Numbered from the stretch's first letter, positions 23,636 to 36,162 are shown. The stretch is 64,000 nucleotides of DNA from Hermodice carunculata (GCA_964020975.1 OZ026630.1:26602137-26666136), one strand, 5' to 3'. Made by a program: numbers and translations. Notes: generated by a model not told the origin, from the letters alone.

Positions 23636-23940
23636 TACATTTTTCTATTTTCGTTTTGTTTTTGCTATACGGTACAATCAATTTATCCCCGGTCCAAATT
23701 GCAGAGAAAACGACATCCTAATACTACCAGTACAATACAACCTTATGCCCCACTGTATGTCTCGTCCGTGCTTGTCCTCTTCTCTCTGTTCCCGTGCGTC
23801 TTGTACGTCCTGTAGTGTCCTGTGATCGTCGTCTTCTGCGAGAGGGATTTATATAGGGCCACGCCCTCTTTCCCAATTGCATATAATTTTCATATGTATT
23901 ATATTGTGTACTTTGTCAAAATAAAATACGTTTAAATCAA
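23636..23940 (+). other. LINE 3' UTR with AATAAA
   Basis: Non-coding sequence after the ORF2 stop with one AATAAA (23920-23925) and an AT-rich end. No poly(A) tail or obvious short tandem repeat follows, so the precise 3' end is uncertain. Confidence 0.6.
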
Positions 23941-24789
23941 ATGGGAATTGTTGGCAGCCGTCACAGCTAAATGTAAATTATATGCAGCCTGTCACATATT
24001 TAATATGGACAGACAAATTCAGGAATACGAAGGAAAGGGAAAGAAAGTGCAATATGATAAAATGAACAGTACAGAAGGAATAGGGACGAGCAATTGATGA
24101 AGGATCATAGGACAGATCAGCTCAGCTAAAATCGGCGTCAATACCAATATGGACTTTCTCTTTGAAATCTATCTAATAATAGATCACATGAATTATACGA
24201 ACCCTAGAAAAATTTTAATGGCGAAAGCCTTCGTGACATATGATGAGAGCAATCCTGCTTGATTTAGCAGATCGGGTGCCTCAAAGTTGCAGGATCCTCG
24301 AGATGAACTTTGGACACTTTCCAATAATATGGCTAGGACTGTTTTGATCTTCAGTATGGTGTGGTCACCATGTTATGCTACCTCCGCGGACTTCTGATTT
24401 CTGCAACAAAAACATATCTTTTGATGTACTGTTCTTGATTGTTTTCTTCATCTATTATGATCCTAACATATTTGACAAAGGACTATATCAGGGCAGTGAC
24501 ATTGAAAAAAGTTTACATTTTCCTAATTTTCGGCGCAATGTTATATCGGTACACTAAACCAATTTCCATGAACATTATATTCATATTCACTAAAATTAAA
24601 TCAGTTGTCTCTACATAAAAAGAAAACCAAATTTAAGACCTTTCATGACCCACAGAGGGGTGTAATAATCCCTGAAGTAGACATACACAACACCTCAATT
24701 GGAATAGTCACATTCATAATATTTATCCAAGTAATCTATCAGTAATGATGGATCTCGATTCCCAGTTTTAGGTTATCCTGTGGATCAAG

Positions 24790-27115
24790 ACAAGACAGTT
24801 GTATGTTTTACCTCTGGCGTGCCTGGACACGCACACAAAAAAAGTTTGTCAACACAAAAACGGTCCTAAAATTACAGATTACAATTGTGGCAAAGAAAAG
24901 ACAAGTCTTGTCCTGGGTGAACATTGGCGTAACATTGGGGCACAGAAGGGTAAATTGAACAAGAGTGATAATGAATTTTTCATTAATACACTGTTGCAAA
25001 GAGTTAAGGAATTACATTAATTGCCTGGTGAATCAGACGGATTCACGGATGTTACCATAGACTTTGCTAATGTTGCATCCGCCAGAAAACGGCTCAAGCT
25101 AGGCAAGGCCTGCGGGGTGGACAAAATTCCTAGTGAATTTTTCAAACGTGGCGGATCCGCAATAGTAAACAGTTTAGTAGAATTGTTTAATTTTTCTCAG
25201 TTGATGGAAAGCTTCTCGGACCAATGGTATAAAGGATTGGTAAAACCGTTGCATAAACAGGATAGTAGAGAACGTCTAAGTAACTACCGTGGAATGACAA
25301 TTACTTCAAACGTCTACAAACTTTTCGCTTCCGTTATTGAAGCACAGTTAATGTCATATTTGGAGGAAAATGAAAGTTTGTGCGAATTTCATGGAGCTTA
25401 CCGCAGAGGTCGCCGCTTAGAAGATCAATTTTTTACTCTCAAGTGTTTATGTTCGCTGAGAAAAAGTCGAAAGTTTAAAACCTGACACCTCTAAGCCCTT
25501 TGATACCGTTAGCAGGGACAGACTGTTCCTTTACTTATGGGAATAAGAGTGCAAGGTAATGTATGGCGTCTAATGAAAGGTCTTTATAGCACGGTCGAAA
25601 ATAAAGCAATATTTGGGTCGCTCGAGAGCTCGTGGTTTGAAGTAATAAATGGAGTGAACCAGGGATGTATTTTATCCCTGACGTTGTTTTCATTAGTTAT
25701 ATATGATTTAGGGGACATGTTATGCAGCCATGATCTTAGAATCCCGTTTGTGAATGATAAAATTCCCTGTCTTTTTTATGCAAACGATGTTTGTCTTCTA
25801 GGTGATAGGGAGGAAAATTTTCAAAAATATGTTAAATATATCAGATGCGTTTGCATCTGAATGGAATATGTATTTTGATAATGATAAATCTAAAGTAAAG
25901 GTGATCGGTAAACGTGTTATCACGACAAAAACTGGAAACTAGGATATTTGCATATTACCAAATGTACCTCGTACAAATATTTAGGTACTACATTTTCATA
26001 ATTTTTGAATGACTCTGCCGATATTAAAATATAATTGAAAGACAAGATAGCAAGATTACGAGGTTATTTGTGCAGCATTCTGTCTTTTCATGACAACATT
26101 AATAGAGTAAATTTTGGCGACAGTATTTGGAAGCATGTGATATTACCCTCTATCTCTGGTAGATGTTCTGTTTAGCTGAATAACACTAGGGAAAGTTTGT
26201 CACTTCTAAATTAATCATGTCAATATTCCATCGCTAGATCAATTCTACGCATTAAATCTACTCCAGCAATGTTGGCTAGTTTTGGCAAATTAGGCTGGCT
26301 GCCAATAGACCTTATATTGAACCGACACCGTATAAAGTTTTTTTCACAGAATGAGGTACGATCTACCTGATAGGCTCTGCAAACAATTGTTTACAAACTT
26401 AGATTCACAATATCCAAAGGGAAAACCGAGCCTGGGCATATTGTTCTGAGGTACATAATGTACTCAAAAATGTAGGATTGGATCGTGCTTTTCAACGCCA
26501 GGATAAGTTTTGGTTGATACCTTGCATGAAACTGAGTATTGAAAATTATAAAGTATCATCCTTTCAAAATATTGATGATGGTTCTTCACTGTACTTGTAC
26601 AGTGCAGTGAAAGGATCTACTTTTCGGGAAGATTACTTGTGATAAGATGGACGATTTTTATGCAACACGGCTAGAATTTAAAGCACGCACAGGTTGCCTT
26701 AGCATTAATGAAAATTTGGAATGGTGGGGAATTTCAGATTCTAAGTGGCTCATTTCCTGTTCCTCTGTCCGGCCCTCAAAAATAACAGAAAAGAATGCTA
26801 TAGTAAATTGGAGAACAATGTGATAAAACTGGATGCAGCATATTTGTGGGTAAGGTACTGTGTTTCATCTCTTTTAACGAAACTCTGTTCATTTCTGGGT
26901 GATCATGGTTTCTTACCCAGTAACGACGTGGGCTCTCTGCTTGATACCATTTGTAAAGAGCTTTTTAGTGAAGGCTTGACACTGCACAGCCGATACCGAC
27001 CAGACATGTGTTTAAATTGTTTTAAGCAATGTATAAACTCGTATTTGTATGTGTTAACCATTTTTAACTTGGATGCACCGGATGTTACTACGAGCCTCCG
27101 GTGCCCCCTATAAAA
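24790..27115 (+). pseudogene. Broken older LINE, RT to C-terminal domain
   Basis: Pieces in order on the plus strand show a LINE ORF2 tail. The linker is at 24799-25020 and RT fingers at 25021-25485 (KACGVDKIPSEFF, SNYRGMTIT). A palm region is at 25537-25860 with GVNQGCILS and FYANDVCLL in place of the YADD site. Thumb and C-terminal pieces in broken frames run to 26745-27113, which ends with HFLFLCPALKNNRKECYSKL, the usual motif after the C-terminal cysteine cluster. At least four frame breaks or stops plus the altered catalytic motif make it dead. It lies about 850 bp downstream of the intact LINE but differs in RT sequence style, so it is another family. No endonuclease was found. Confidence 0.8.
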
Positions 27116-27221
27116 AAGGGTAGTTTTCATAATAAATTATTGTTAATTTTCTATGCCCACAGGTATTATGAACAAACTTAAAGAATAGTTACCGCAGAAT
27201 ATCGTACAGAACACCTATAGC

Positions 27222-27303
27222 TCTATATATCCCCTCACTTTGATTATGGGGTTCAACTTTGGGGTCCTAAAAGAAGTGCATTGCTAAAAAGGACATCGAA
27301 GTA
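27222..27303 (+). pseudogene. Scrap of LINE RT C-terminal region
   Basis: One frame reads HFDYGVQLWGPKRSALLKRT, the LEYGxQVWGP segment that follows the RT core in Jockey/CR1-type LINEs. Only about 80 bp is recognisable. It belongs to neither the copy at 24.8-27.1 kb, which already ends, nor clearly to any other element here. Confidence 0.45.
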
Positions 27304-27650
27304 ATAAACTGTGGTAAGCTTAATGTAGATACCGAACCGATTTTTAAAACTTAAAATTTTCTGAAGATTACTGATTTATTCCTTACCAACAATTGAAGTT
27401 GTACTTCAGTTTCATGAATAGTCAATGGAAAGATCATTCCGAAACTTTCAAAATATAACCTTTTTTTTAAATTGAAAGCCATAACGTAAGACAAAGAAAC
27501 ATGATATTTAGAGGGGAAACAAATCCTATTGGGCAGGATACTGTTTGTAACGTTTTCTTTTTATGTGTAAATAAGCTTTGCTTAATAAATATAATGTCAT
27601 TTGTTTGTAACATGTCTGAGCGTTCCGAACAGCATCTTAAAACCAAATTC

Positions 27651-27752
<102 letters not shown>

Positions 27753-28739
27753 TCCCAAGTTATAACCATAACTATGCTAGCGAGGTAATTTAAATTCACC
27801 ACATGTATTTTTTTGTCATAAAAATGTCTGTTGAATTGATTATACGTTATTGTGTACATAAGTAACATTCATGATAGTGGCTGTAATGGCCATAGTATGA
27901 GTCTTCTGGCCAATTTAATTTAGGCATTTTTTCACAATTTCTGTATGGTGTATGCAATATTTTACTTTGCAATTGTATAACATTTTATTTTATTACCAAA
28001 TAAACGAGATATGAGCTGTGAGTCTGAGTCAAATGATACGCCACCAGAGATGCCAACTGTTTCTCAACCTCAGTGACAATCATTGAAATTAGCTGAAAAT
28101 CTTATCAATTGACAATGTGAGTCCCATCAAAATTGAGTATTCGATATATTTTTTCTGAACTTGACAGTCTTGACTACTTCCCCCTAAAATGTCACTTTCA
28201 GCTTTGCCATCTCTGCGCCACCGGTTAAAAGTGTTTCTTACCATATTTTCGGCACGTAATGTTCAAAACACACCAAAGAAGGCAGAGTCAGTGTTGTGTG
28301 ACTGTATTTCCGGTTTTCGATTGAAAAGAACAAATGTGACAACTTATGTTGCCCGGACCCACACTAGACATTTACCCGCCCTCTTTCGTGTGGTCAAAGC
28401 TATTTTTCTTGTTGTATCATTGCCCTTTGCAGTTCTCACTGTACCATTGATTAAAGCAGTGAAAATGCTGAGATAACACCAAATGAAGCAACAGAAGAGT
28501 AGTGCCGGAAACACGGCAACCTTTAAGTTCTTAAAGGTAGTAGGTGGAATTGATAATCCAGGACAAAAGCAAGGTTACTTTATCATCAGCAGCTTTCTGT
28601 TGCATTTCTATACCAAATTCACATGTACATGCCACTAACCCGTGCACACTTCTAAATAAACATTAGCGGGCACGTGGGACCTCATTGCTGCATTCAGTCG
28701 AGTTATGTGTGACTCCTAAATGTTATTCGGAAAGTACGT

Positions 28740-28903
28740 GGCCCCCACTCTTTTTATTTATTTATTTATTCTTTTATTTATTTTTTTTTTTTAATTTGTA
28801 TTTACTATTTTTTTTATTTTGATTTTGGTTTTGGTTTTGTTTGTTTGTTTTTTGGGTGTTTTGTTTTGTTTTGTGTGTTTTGTTTGTTTGTTTAATCGGC
28901 ATA

Positions 28904-28966
<63 letters not shown>
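28740..28966 (+). repeat. T/G-rich low-complexity tract and (CA)n microsatellite
   Basis: TTTA and GGTTTT-like units are followed by about 30 CA units (28906-28966). Confidence 0.95.
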
Positions 28967-28967
<1 letters not shown>

Positions 28968-30473
28968 GCCATGCCCATGTGACAAAGCATGTATGTATGC
29001 CTAAAATATTGAAACGTACTGTCAGAAGCATAAGGGCTCATTTGTAACGCCTTTTGGTTCTCACTGCACACCTTCAAAATCACATCAACAGAAGCTACTC
29101 ACCATGAACTGTGGTAGGTGTCCTACTAAACTTCACAGAAGACTTTTTAGCAAAATTCGGAGATCTAAGTATAATGCAAGCCGGTGACATTTAAAATGAC
29201 CGGTCGCTTTTGACATGTTGAGCCGGAAATTGATAGAATATGAATGAATGAGCGTTCCATTAGTAAGCAGCGGTGCTTCCGTTAGCGGCGTAGAATCAAA
29301 TGAGCAGAGAAGGTTTCCCATGAGCCTATTATCTATGTTTTCCCTTAACCAGTGAAACAAAAAGAGTCGACAGGTTTTCGCAGAGTATACAAGGGAAACA
29401 TATTGATTAGCTTGTACTATATCGTGAGAATATGTAATGGCACCGCAGAAAAGTGAAAGTACACAAAGCAGACGACGGTCAAAATCGCTTGTTCCTCATA
29501 ACCATTTCTGCAGGGGAAGTGTTAAAATGATGTATAATAGTGTGATAATAAACAGTGTTAGGTGGTATGCCGTTAACTTACTACAATTTCATCACATGAC
29601 GTCTCTTTTACGAAAAATCTGTCACGTCGCTCTTAAAAGAGTTCAGGTGTAAATGTGGCTTCCTTGTTCGAGAATAGGTTTTTTTGTAAAGTAGATCCGG
29701 TGAAGACGTCTTTATTCTTTCAGCGCAAACCAGACCTGTAGCTATCGCTTTTGCTGTTCTCATTTCAGCACAGATTTGTTGAATACCATCGGGAACCCAT
29801 TAAATGCACATCAAATTTGGACAACTACTTCTCGACAAGTAACTAGAGGAAAGTTTATTTTGGATCTAATGATTAGTTTGCTTGCGGTCGGTGCTCTGTT
29901 ACCACATCTAGTACCAACAACAACTGTCATGATTAAGACTCGGATGATCCATGCACCAGTTATTTAAATATTTGTTTCCCGATGACCCAGGATATAGGCC
30001 AAAGTCATGTAACATGCTACCACAATGGGCTTTTGCGGACTGTACGATGCTTCGTTGCTGTAAATATTTAATGTGAACAGAATCTTGCCGATATAAGGGG
30101 GGGAGTGCGGTATATAAATGAAGAGGCACCTGTGTTAGATGGGAAACCGTAAAAGAGGTGCATTAATTGTACAATATCAATGAATTAAAGGAGTCTTAAT
30201 GTCTCTGGCGGTAATATTTTGGTGACGCGAGTAGAGATGTTTGTCAAAAAGAAGATTTTTGTATCCAGAGTCAAAAAGGTTATATGCAGTTAAAATCCAA
30301 TATTTTTTTGAACTCACCTTAACTAGTTTAGTCTCGTTTACAAAGGCGTTATCCCTTTACTTCAATGGGAGTCGCCTGTCATGTGAAATTTAGAGCAAAA
30401 GTACATGAAAAAGAATTAAAACCAGAAAATCACGGGTATTGTGATTTGCCATTTTACGTATTTGAATTCTAAC

Positions 30474-31420
30474 AAGTGCCTCCGGCTTGCCCAGTTTAAA
30501 ATGTTAAACCGACGCCAAAGGAGAAAATATGTAAAAGGTGAAAGAATATTCATTGTAAACATGTTTGAACAAATGTCCAAGTTACCTTAAGCCTTACAGA
30601 AATATGTGGTTGCTTCCGGTAACCCGACCGACCATACTGAAAAGGCCCGACCCTAAATAAATTATATGGAACGTAAAAAAGGAAATAGTTTCAAGCTCCC
30701 ATAGCCTAAAAAATGATCGCCCCGGCCTGAAACAGTTTATAGAGAAAGTAGCCGGTGTGTGCCATTGTTTTGCAATCAAATCAGCTCACAAAAACAACAC
30801 ATTATTTCAATTTGTCTGGAGGGATAACTTAAGCAGGAGGGACAGCATAGCTGCACACGCCACGGTTGTCCTGTTATCGTTATCGTAATATTTTGCTAGT
30901 TTCCAGGTGTCCGTTCTCCGAGTTAATTACCAGGGCAAACGGTCGTTAAAGTACTTTTAAGACACGACTTCCCATATTAACTTTAATTTGCCCGCTCGAT
31001 TGTGTCTGAAGCAGTTATTATTAGTTACAAATCCCAATGCAACACGATACCTTGGCAATTCAAAATCATGCACGTTGGTATCTTTTGCGGTGAGCACCAT
31101 TTGTCCATGAATCTTTCAGGTAGGTCAACTTGTCTTCAGGCTTAACTTGGGCCGGGGAAACATCAAAGCTACACGTTGTTCCGTCAGACAGCACGTCCCA
31201 GGTTCTTCAGTGTTCGTTATCGTAACATTTCGCTATGTTCCAGGTGTCCATTTTCACTAAGGTAAATGCTCGTTTTAGTGCTTTTAAAACAGGACGTACT
31301 TTCGTAACTTAAATCTGCCCGCTCGGTTGTGCCGGAACCAGTTATTGGTGTCAGTTACAAATTCAAATGCGACAGGATCCCCTGGCAATACAAACCATTC
31401 ACGTTGGTACCATTTTCAAT
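30474..31420 (+). repeat. Dispersed repeat family R2, copy 1 with a tandem 329-bp unit
   Basis: The first part (30474-30720) matches 51999-52275: ACAAGTGCCTCC, AAATGT-CAAGTTACC, GGTTCCGGTAACC-type blocks and a GATCG-CCC-GGCC end. It also matches the reverse complement of 36071-36160. The second part is a unit ending TTGGCAATTCAAAATCATGC-ACGTTGG (near 31055) that is repeated in tandem (31135-31415, period about 329 bp) and occurs again at 53797-54120. No protein coding is seen. Family not recognised. Confidence 0.7.
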
Positions 31421-31649
31421 TTAAAACACGGCGCAATGTACTGCGACACTGTCGCACAAAAGTACATTTGATTAAGATAGCAAAGTGAATCTCGGCCACA
31501 ACATATATCATATCATCATTATTTTGTTTTTGTAGGACATTTTGTATATATATACACGCGTGCATACAATTGTCAGCCACATCCAAATTTGATAATACTA
31601 CATATACCAAATGAAGTTAAAGTAGACCAAAAAACGATCAGTGACCATT

Positions 31650-33248
31650 TTTTGTAGCTCAGCTGACATGTCAGTCAGCAGAGCTTATCATATGGTCCTC
31701 CGTCCGTCTGTCGTCCGTCAACAATTTTCGTCTCTTCTTGGTGTAACTTGGGTGGGTTAATACCAGGTTTGTTCAAATGGTCATGCTCCAGTGATTTTTG
31801 GATTTTTAATGATTTTTTTTTTTTGGGGGGGGGGGTTGACAAATCTTAAAAAATGTCTCCAAAACGCTTAGCCAATTGATATCACACAGGAAGACACATA
31901 GGGACTCCTTGTTCTTAATTTGTTCACCAGGTGGCGCTGCATTTTTCTTTCTAATTTTTTACGAATTTTTGTGTGTTAAAGCTATTGTCAACTTTTTCTC
32001 CATATACGGTCACTCAAATTAAGCTGAAACATGGTGGATATGTTCCTTGTAGAAGGGTAAAATCAAATTGTTCACTATGTTGGAATGCTACGGATTTCTG
32101 ATTTTTAACGATTTTTTTTTAATTCGGGTACTTATCGGTCAATGCAGCTTTCCCATTGATTACCATGCAAGTCAATGGGATTCTAATGCTAATCTACATT
32201 TTCAACTTCTTTTCCAAAACCGTCATCCAGATTTACTTCAAACTTGGTGCCGATGTAACTTTGGTGCGTGTCTACCAGGTTTGTTCCAATGGTCATATTC
32301 AAATGAATTTTGGATGTTTTAAAGATTTAAAAAAACAAAATCTTTACAAAAGTTTTAATGGGAAAGATTAACATGGGAATTTCTTGTATTTGTTATAATT
32401 TAAACAATTTTGGCCAGATTTACTTCAAACTTGGCTGGGATGTGCCTTGGGTGGATTTCTACCAAATTCGTTCAAATGGTTACGCTCTTTGATTTTTGGA
32501 CTTTTTATGATTTTTTTTTGGGGGGGGGGGCGCAAACCTTAAAAGCTCTTCTTCTCTGAAACTGCTCACCCAATTGCTTTGATATCGTACATAGACACTC
32601 CCAGGGACACCTAGCTACCAATTTGTTCACCAGGTTGCGCTGCATTTTTTTTCTAATTTTCGTTATGAATTTTTTGTATGGTTTTCCTATTTTTTACTTG
32701 TTCTCAAAACCGTCAGTCAGGTTAAGCTGAAATGTGATGCATATGTTCTTGTGGAAGGGTCAAACAAAGTTGTTTACTAGGTGGCACTGCTTTGGATTCC
32801 TGATTTTTAAGGATTTTTCAATTTGGGTACTTATCGGTCAATGCAGCTTTCCTATTATTTACTATGTAAGTCAATGGGCATTCTAATGCTAATTCACAGG
32901 ACAACTGACATGAAATTTACTGTTTACTTGATAACTTGAGATCTGTTTTGCGTTAGTACCATGATGCTGCACATGTTAATGTTTCTGTATGAAGGTCATG
33001 CTTGGACAGTACATGAATGACCTTGATCTCGTTTTTTTGGGGTCACGGTGCAACATACATAAATTTTACTCTTCATCTTAACTTAAGAACTACTTGAACC
33101 TTGATGTTGCACATGCTAGTGTTCTTCTATATAGGTCAGACTTACTCAGAGTATGGCGACCTTGATCCTTTCCCAAGTTCATAGGGCTGCAAGTGTGATA
33201 AAAGTCAACATCAGCTGAGCATGGGCTGTCCACACAGCCCTCTTGTTT
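31650..33248 (+). repeat. Hairpin-ended, internally tandem non-autonomous repeat, copy 2
   Basis: The left end reads GCTCAGCTGACATGTCAG; close to the right end is TCAGCTGAGC, a 10-bp inverted match to the left end. The right end is GGGCTGT-ccac-ACAGCCC, a perfect 7-bp stem with a 4-nt loop, then TCTTGTTTTT. In between are repeated blocks: GTTTGTTCAAATGGTCA types (31763, 32279), a CTTAGCCAATTGATAT / CACCCAATTGCTTTGATAT pair (31863, 32567), and CAATGCAGCTTTCC...AAGTCAATGGG (32138, 32838; period about 700 bp). Two GATG-TGCACATG...GACCTTGATC units are at 32960-33170. It has no protein and is related to copy 1 at 4.69-5.79 kb. The structure resembles Helentron-type non-autonomous elements, by inference. 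Confidence 0.65.
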
Positions 33249-33429
33249 TTTTCAAATATGTGTTGTTTACCCAAGGGATGTATTATATGCTGTTTCACTG
33301 ATATTTTACTTCGAAGATAATCCAAATATTGATCAATTGAATTTTTTACACAATTCTTTGTAACTTAAATATTTCACAGTCGATAGACAATTGTTCAAAG
33401 TTTAACTTTATCGTTGGTGAAAAAAAATA

Positions 33430-34789
33430 ATAATACTTTTAGGGATAAAGAGAAGAATTTCCTTGGATTATATTTATTGCACGGGTCCTCAAATTTAGAC
33501 TAAAACGTGTTAACAAAGCTACACTCCCAATATCTGTGTATAATACTGTCTTTCCCGCACATAAATTACATAAGTCAGAATTCGCAAGGCCCATTTTATA
33601 TAGTGTGGAATTATGAACAACAAATCAATGAAATACTGAAAATTGGAATGCTTGTAATTTGATTCCCATGGTGCATTGAAACGAAAAACTAAACATGCTT
33701 TCCCTTTCTTCGTTTTCAATATCAAATAGTCCACGCCATTTGCTTACACAGGTATAGGCTCCGAAACATGTTCTGAGTAGTTACCCGCTGAAGACCCTTT
33801 GTTTGTTTGGGCTAATACAGCCTACGTCAAAATTTTACAGAGGAACGTGCACAGTATGGACAATAGTACTTCCATATGTATATAGGTTAGACAGGGGCAG
33901 GTTAGCTTATGGAGAGTAACGAGTTCGGACTGCGGAATAGGGTAATGAGTACTAGGAAGTGGTTCTGGACTAAAAAACACAAACACAAGTAGGAACAGTT
34001 TTCAAGCTATTTGCGATTATACACTAGTAGAAATCATTGCAAGTGAAGTGTTAAGTGTTTTTTCACCCTACCTATCATGAAGTAAAGAGTAGGAGGCACT
34101 TCTCTAAAGTTTACATAGGATGAACGCAGTTTTTGTTTCCATTCCCTGGGAATGTCTGATCTCAGTGAATAGTACTCCAAGAAGTTTATTTGTGAAACAT
34201 ATCTTCTAAAATGTCTACATTTAAGATATTCTCCCACCGTATCTACAATATCATCAATAAACCTAATACCCCACCAACTTTATAGAATATAGTGTCAAGT
34301 GTAATAAAGGGATTGAGCCACAAACATCAAAAACACAGGTCCCTTGTAGTATAAGGATGGTAGTAACACAGCAATTGCTTCCACGCTAAAATAAGATCAT
34401 GATTAAACAAAGGAAAGTGAAATTGGGGTGCATCAAAGTGACACCTTCTCAAGAATAAATCTTTGATGTTAACATCATGTATAAATATTTGGAATACTTT
34501 TATCCACTTTGCACTGCTATTGTTGGATATGTAATTTACCCAACTGAGCTGCTAGGCAGTCACCTGTGTACGAAAATGTATAATTTTAAGACCTCCATAA
34601 ACAATACCCGGATGGTTAACTGTAATTCTTACCTTGTGGGTAGAATCATCCCATGAAAGCAGATAAGTATAAGATTGTATAATTTAATGACATTTATATC
34701 AGGATGTATTAAAGATATAGGATAAAGACGTTTGGAAGTAGCAACGCTTTTAAATATATATATATATAAATATATATATATATATTTAA

Positions 34790-34859
<70 letters not shown>

Positions 34860-35660
34860 AAAGATAATTATCTCGTTTTGCAATGTTTCAAAATTTCGTG
34901 ACTGCAAACAACTGGAATTTTGTAGTACAGTTAAGAACACACATTTGATTTCCATCTTCATGAAAAATTTTGCGCGAAGTAAAAACTTCACTTTTACTCC
35001 AGACCACAAGTAAATCGAAAGCTCCATCAAACTTTTGCACTCCAAGCCAATAAACAACTGTTTTAGCAAAATTGCAACATAATCCTGAGAGAAGTCTGAA
35101 GTTATCTAAAAACCTGAACAATAATTTTGCTGATTTATTATCTGAAACATAGCAGGTGATAGCATCAGTTAATTGCCTAATCTTAATCTCTTTATCACCA
35201 AACTTTAACACCTATATATATATATTATATCAGGAAAATAGCCATTGTTGATAACACAGCTTGCTGCCCTTTTATACAGTATAGTGTATCCATTGCCTGA
35301 AAACAGGGCAAAATTAAATTGCATCAAGCGTTTTGTCTTTAACTCCACTCAGCAGTGTCAAAGACCTTTCAAAATCGATTAGCTGCAACAACGCTGATGA
35401 ATTAATGTTCTTATAATATTGTATAATGTCAGAAAGACTTCATAAGTTTTAGTCGAGGAATCGTCCCAATATATAACCAACCTGATCTTCATGGACGAAA
35501 TATATTAGACAGTTTGGTAGTGTCAAAGCGAATACTTTTGTCAAAATTTCATGATAGAGAGGGGGTTCTCCAGTTTTCCAACACGGTGCGTCATTAATCC
35601 TTTTTTTGGACATTAATGAAATAATGACTATACACTGATCAATGGATGGTTTTTGCATTT
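33430..35660 (-). pseudogene. Eroded L1/Tx1-like LINE reverse transcriptase and C-terminal domain
   Basis: Reading leftward, HEDQVGYILGRF (near 35480) is followed by LLQLIDFE in another frame. IKIRQLTDAITCYVSD (near 35170) matches the KxxQYADDTTLFL palm motif with the catalytic DD lost. LLSGLCCNFAKTVVYWLGVQ follows near 35080. Then come IRFIDDIVDTVGEYLKCRHF and LRSDIPREWKQKL (34240-34120), and MGLANSDLCNLC near 33560. This WNxRF...IPxxWK order is typical of L1/Tx1-type ORF2. Several frame breaks and stops and an (AT)n block inside it mark a dead, old copy. Endonuclease is not seen. Confidence 0.75.
34754..34853 (+). repeat. (AT)n microsatellite within the L1-like remnant
   Basis: Interrupted, then perfect TA repeats, lying between the palm-region and C-terminal pieces of the minus-strand LINE. 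Confidence 0.95.
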
Positions 35661-35699
35661 CAAAATATTATTATATATAATATATCGACAACGATCACC

Positions 35700-36040
35700 G
35701 AACATGTCAGCCTATGGCCTATGCTGTTTCACCGAACAGCCGTGGCTATGCCTTATTGAACTTTGTTTTGCTATGCAGTTTCTGCAGCACAAGGGAACCC
35801 TCTACAGAAGTTCAAATAAAATGCTGTGTTTGAGTTGACTTTACTGCAAAATAACGCACACACATTATGGCTGCCTTCTCGATAAAATCATTGAACGGGT
35901 GCTATGGCTATACTGTTTCACCGAAAACCGCGGCAATGCAGCTTTGCTCTTTCCTCAGCCCAAATTAACCATCCAGTGCAGAAAAGTAGAAATAAACTAC
36001 TGTGTTTGAAATGACTTTACTGCAAAATAACGGGACACGA
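35700..36040 (+). repeat. Diverged tandem repeat, unit about 176-189 bp, two copies
   Basis: GACTTTACTGCAAAATAACG occurs at 35837 and 36013, and CTGTTTCACCGAA-type blocks at 35724 and 35913. AATAAA-CTGTGTTTGA ends both units. No coding function is seen. Confidence 0.7.
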
Positions 36041-36070
36041 TGGCCACTTTTTGATACATCTTACAATCAG

Positions 36071-36160
36071 GGTCGATCTATCTTGATTAGGGAAGGGTGG
36101 CTTCATAAAAATTGCGTACGCTCGGAACTCGGGCCTTTTCAGTGGGGCCGGTCGGATTAT
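36071..36160 (-). repeat. Dispersed repeat family R2, short copy 3
   Basis: The reverse complement shows CCGACCGGCCCCACTGAAAAGG, then CCACCCTTCCCTAAT and AGATCGACCC, matching 30635-30725 and 52165-52275. It abuts a (CA)n microsatellite. Confidence 0.55.
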
Positions 36161-36162
36161 GT

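Larger units (their letters stand above)
17298..23940 (+). mobile_element. Apparently intact APE-type LINE with 2A-like motif (Jockey/CR1 superfamily, clade uncertain)
   Basis: The element has a short 5' UTR, ORF1 (17545-18327), a gap of about 1 kb, ORF2 (19352-23635) and a 3' UTR of about 300 bp with AATAAA at 23920-23925. ORF2 has every expected block in one frame: APE endonuclease, RT with FADD, and a C-terminal CCHC motif. Both frames are open, so the copy looks young and perhaps competent. No second copy is present in the window. Endpoints are estimates: the 5' end is placed after the T16 tract and the 3' end after the AATAAA-ACGTTTAAATCAAA tail; no target-site duplication was identified. 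RT style fits the Jockey/CR1 superfamily, where 2A-like motifs have been reported from marine invertebrates. Confidence 0.88.

Noticed and set aside
28189-28476. 95-codon ATG frame with a hydrophobic stretch
   Set aside because: No supporting context or resemblance; length is compatible with chance.
28774-29083. Cys-Val and Thr-His repeat frames on both strands
   Set aside because: Produced by the (CA)n run.
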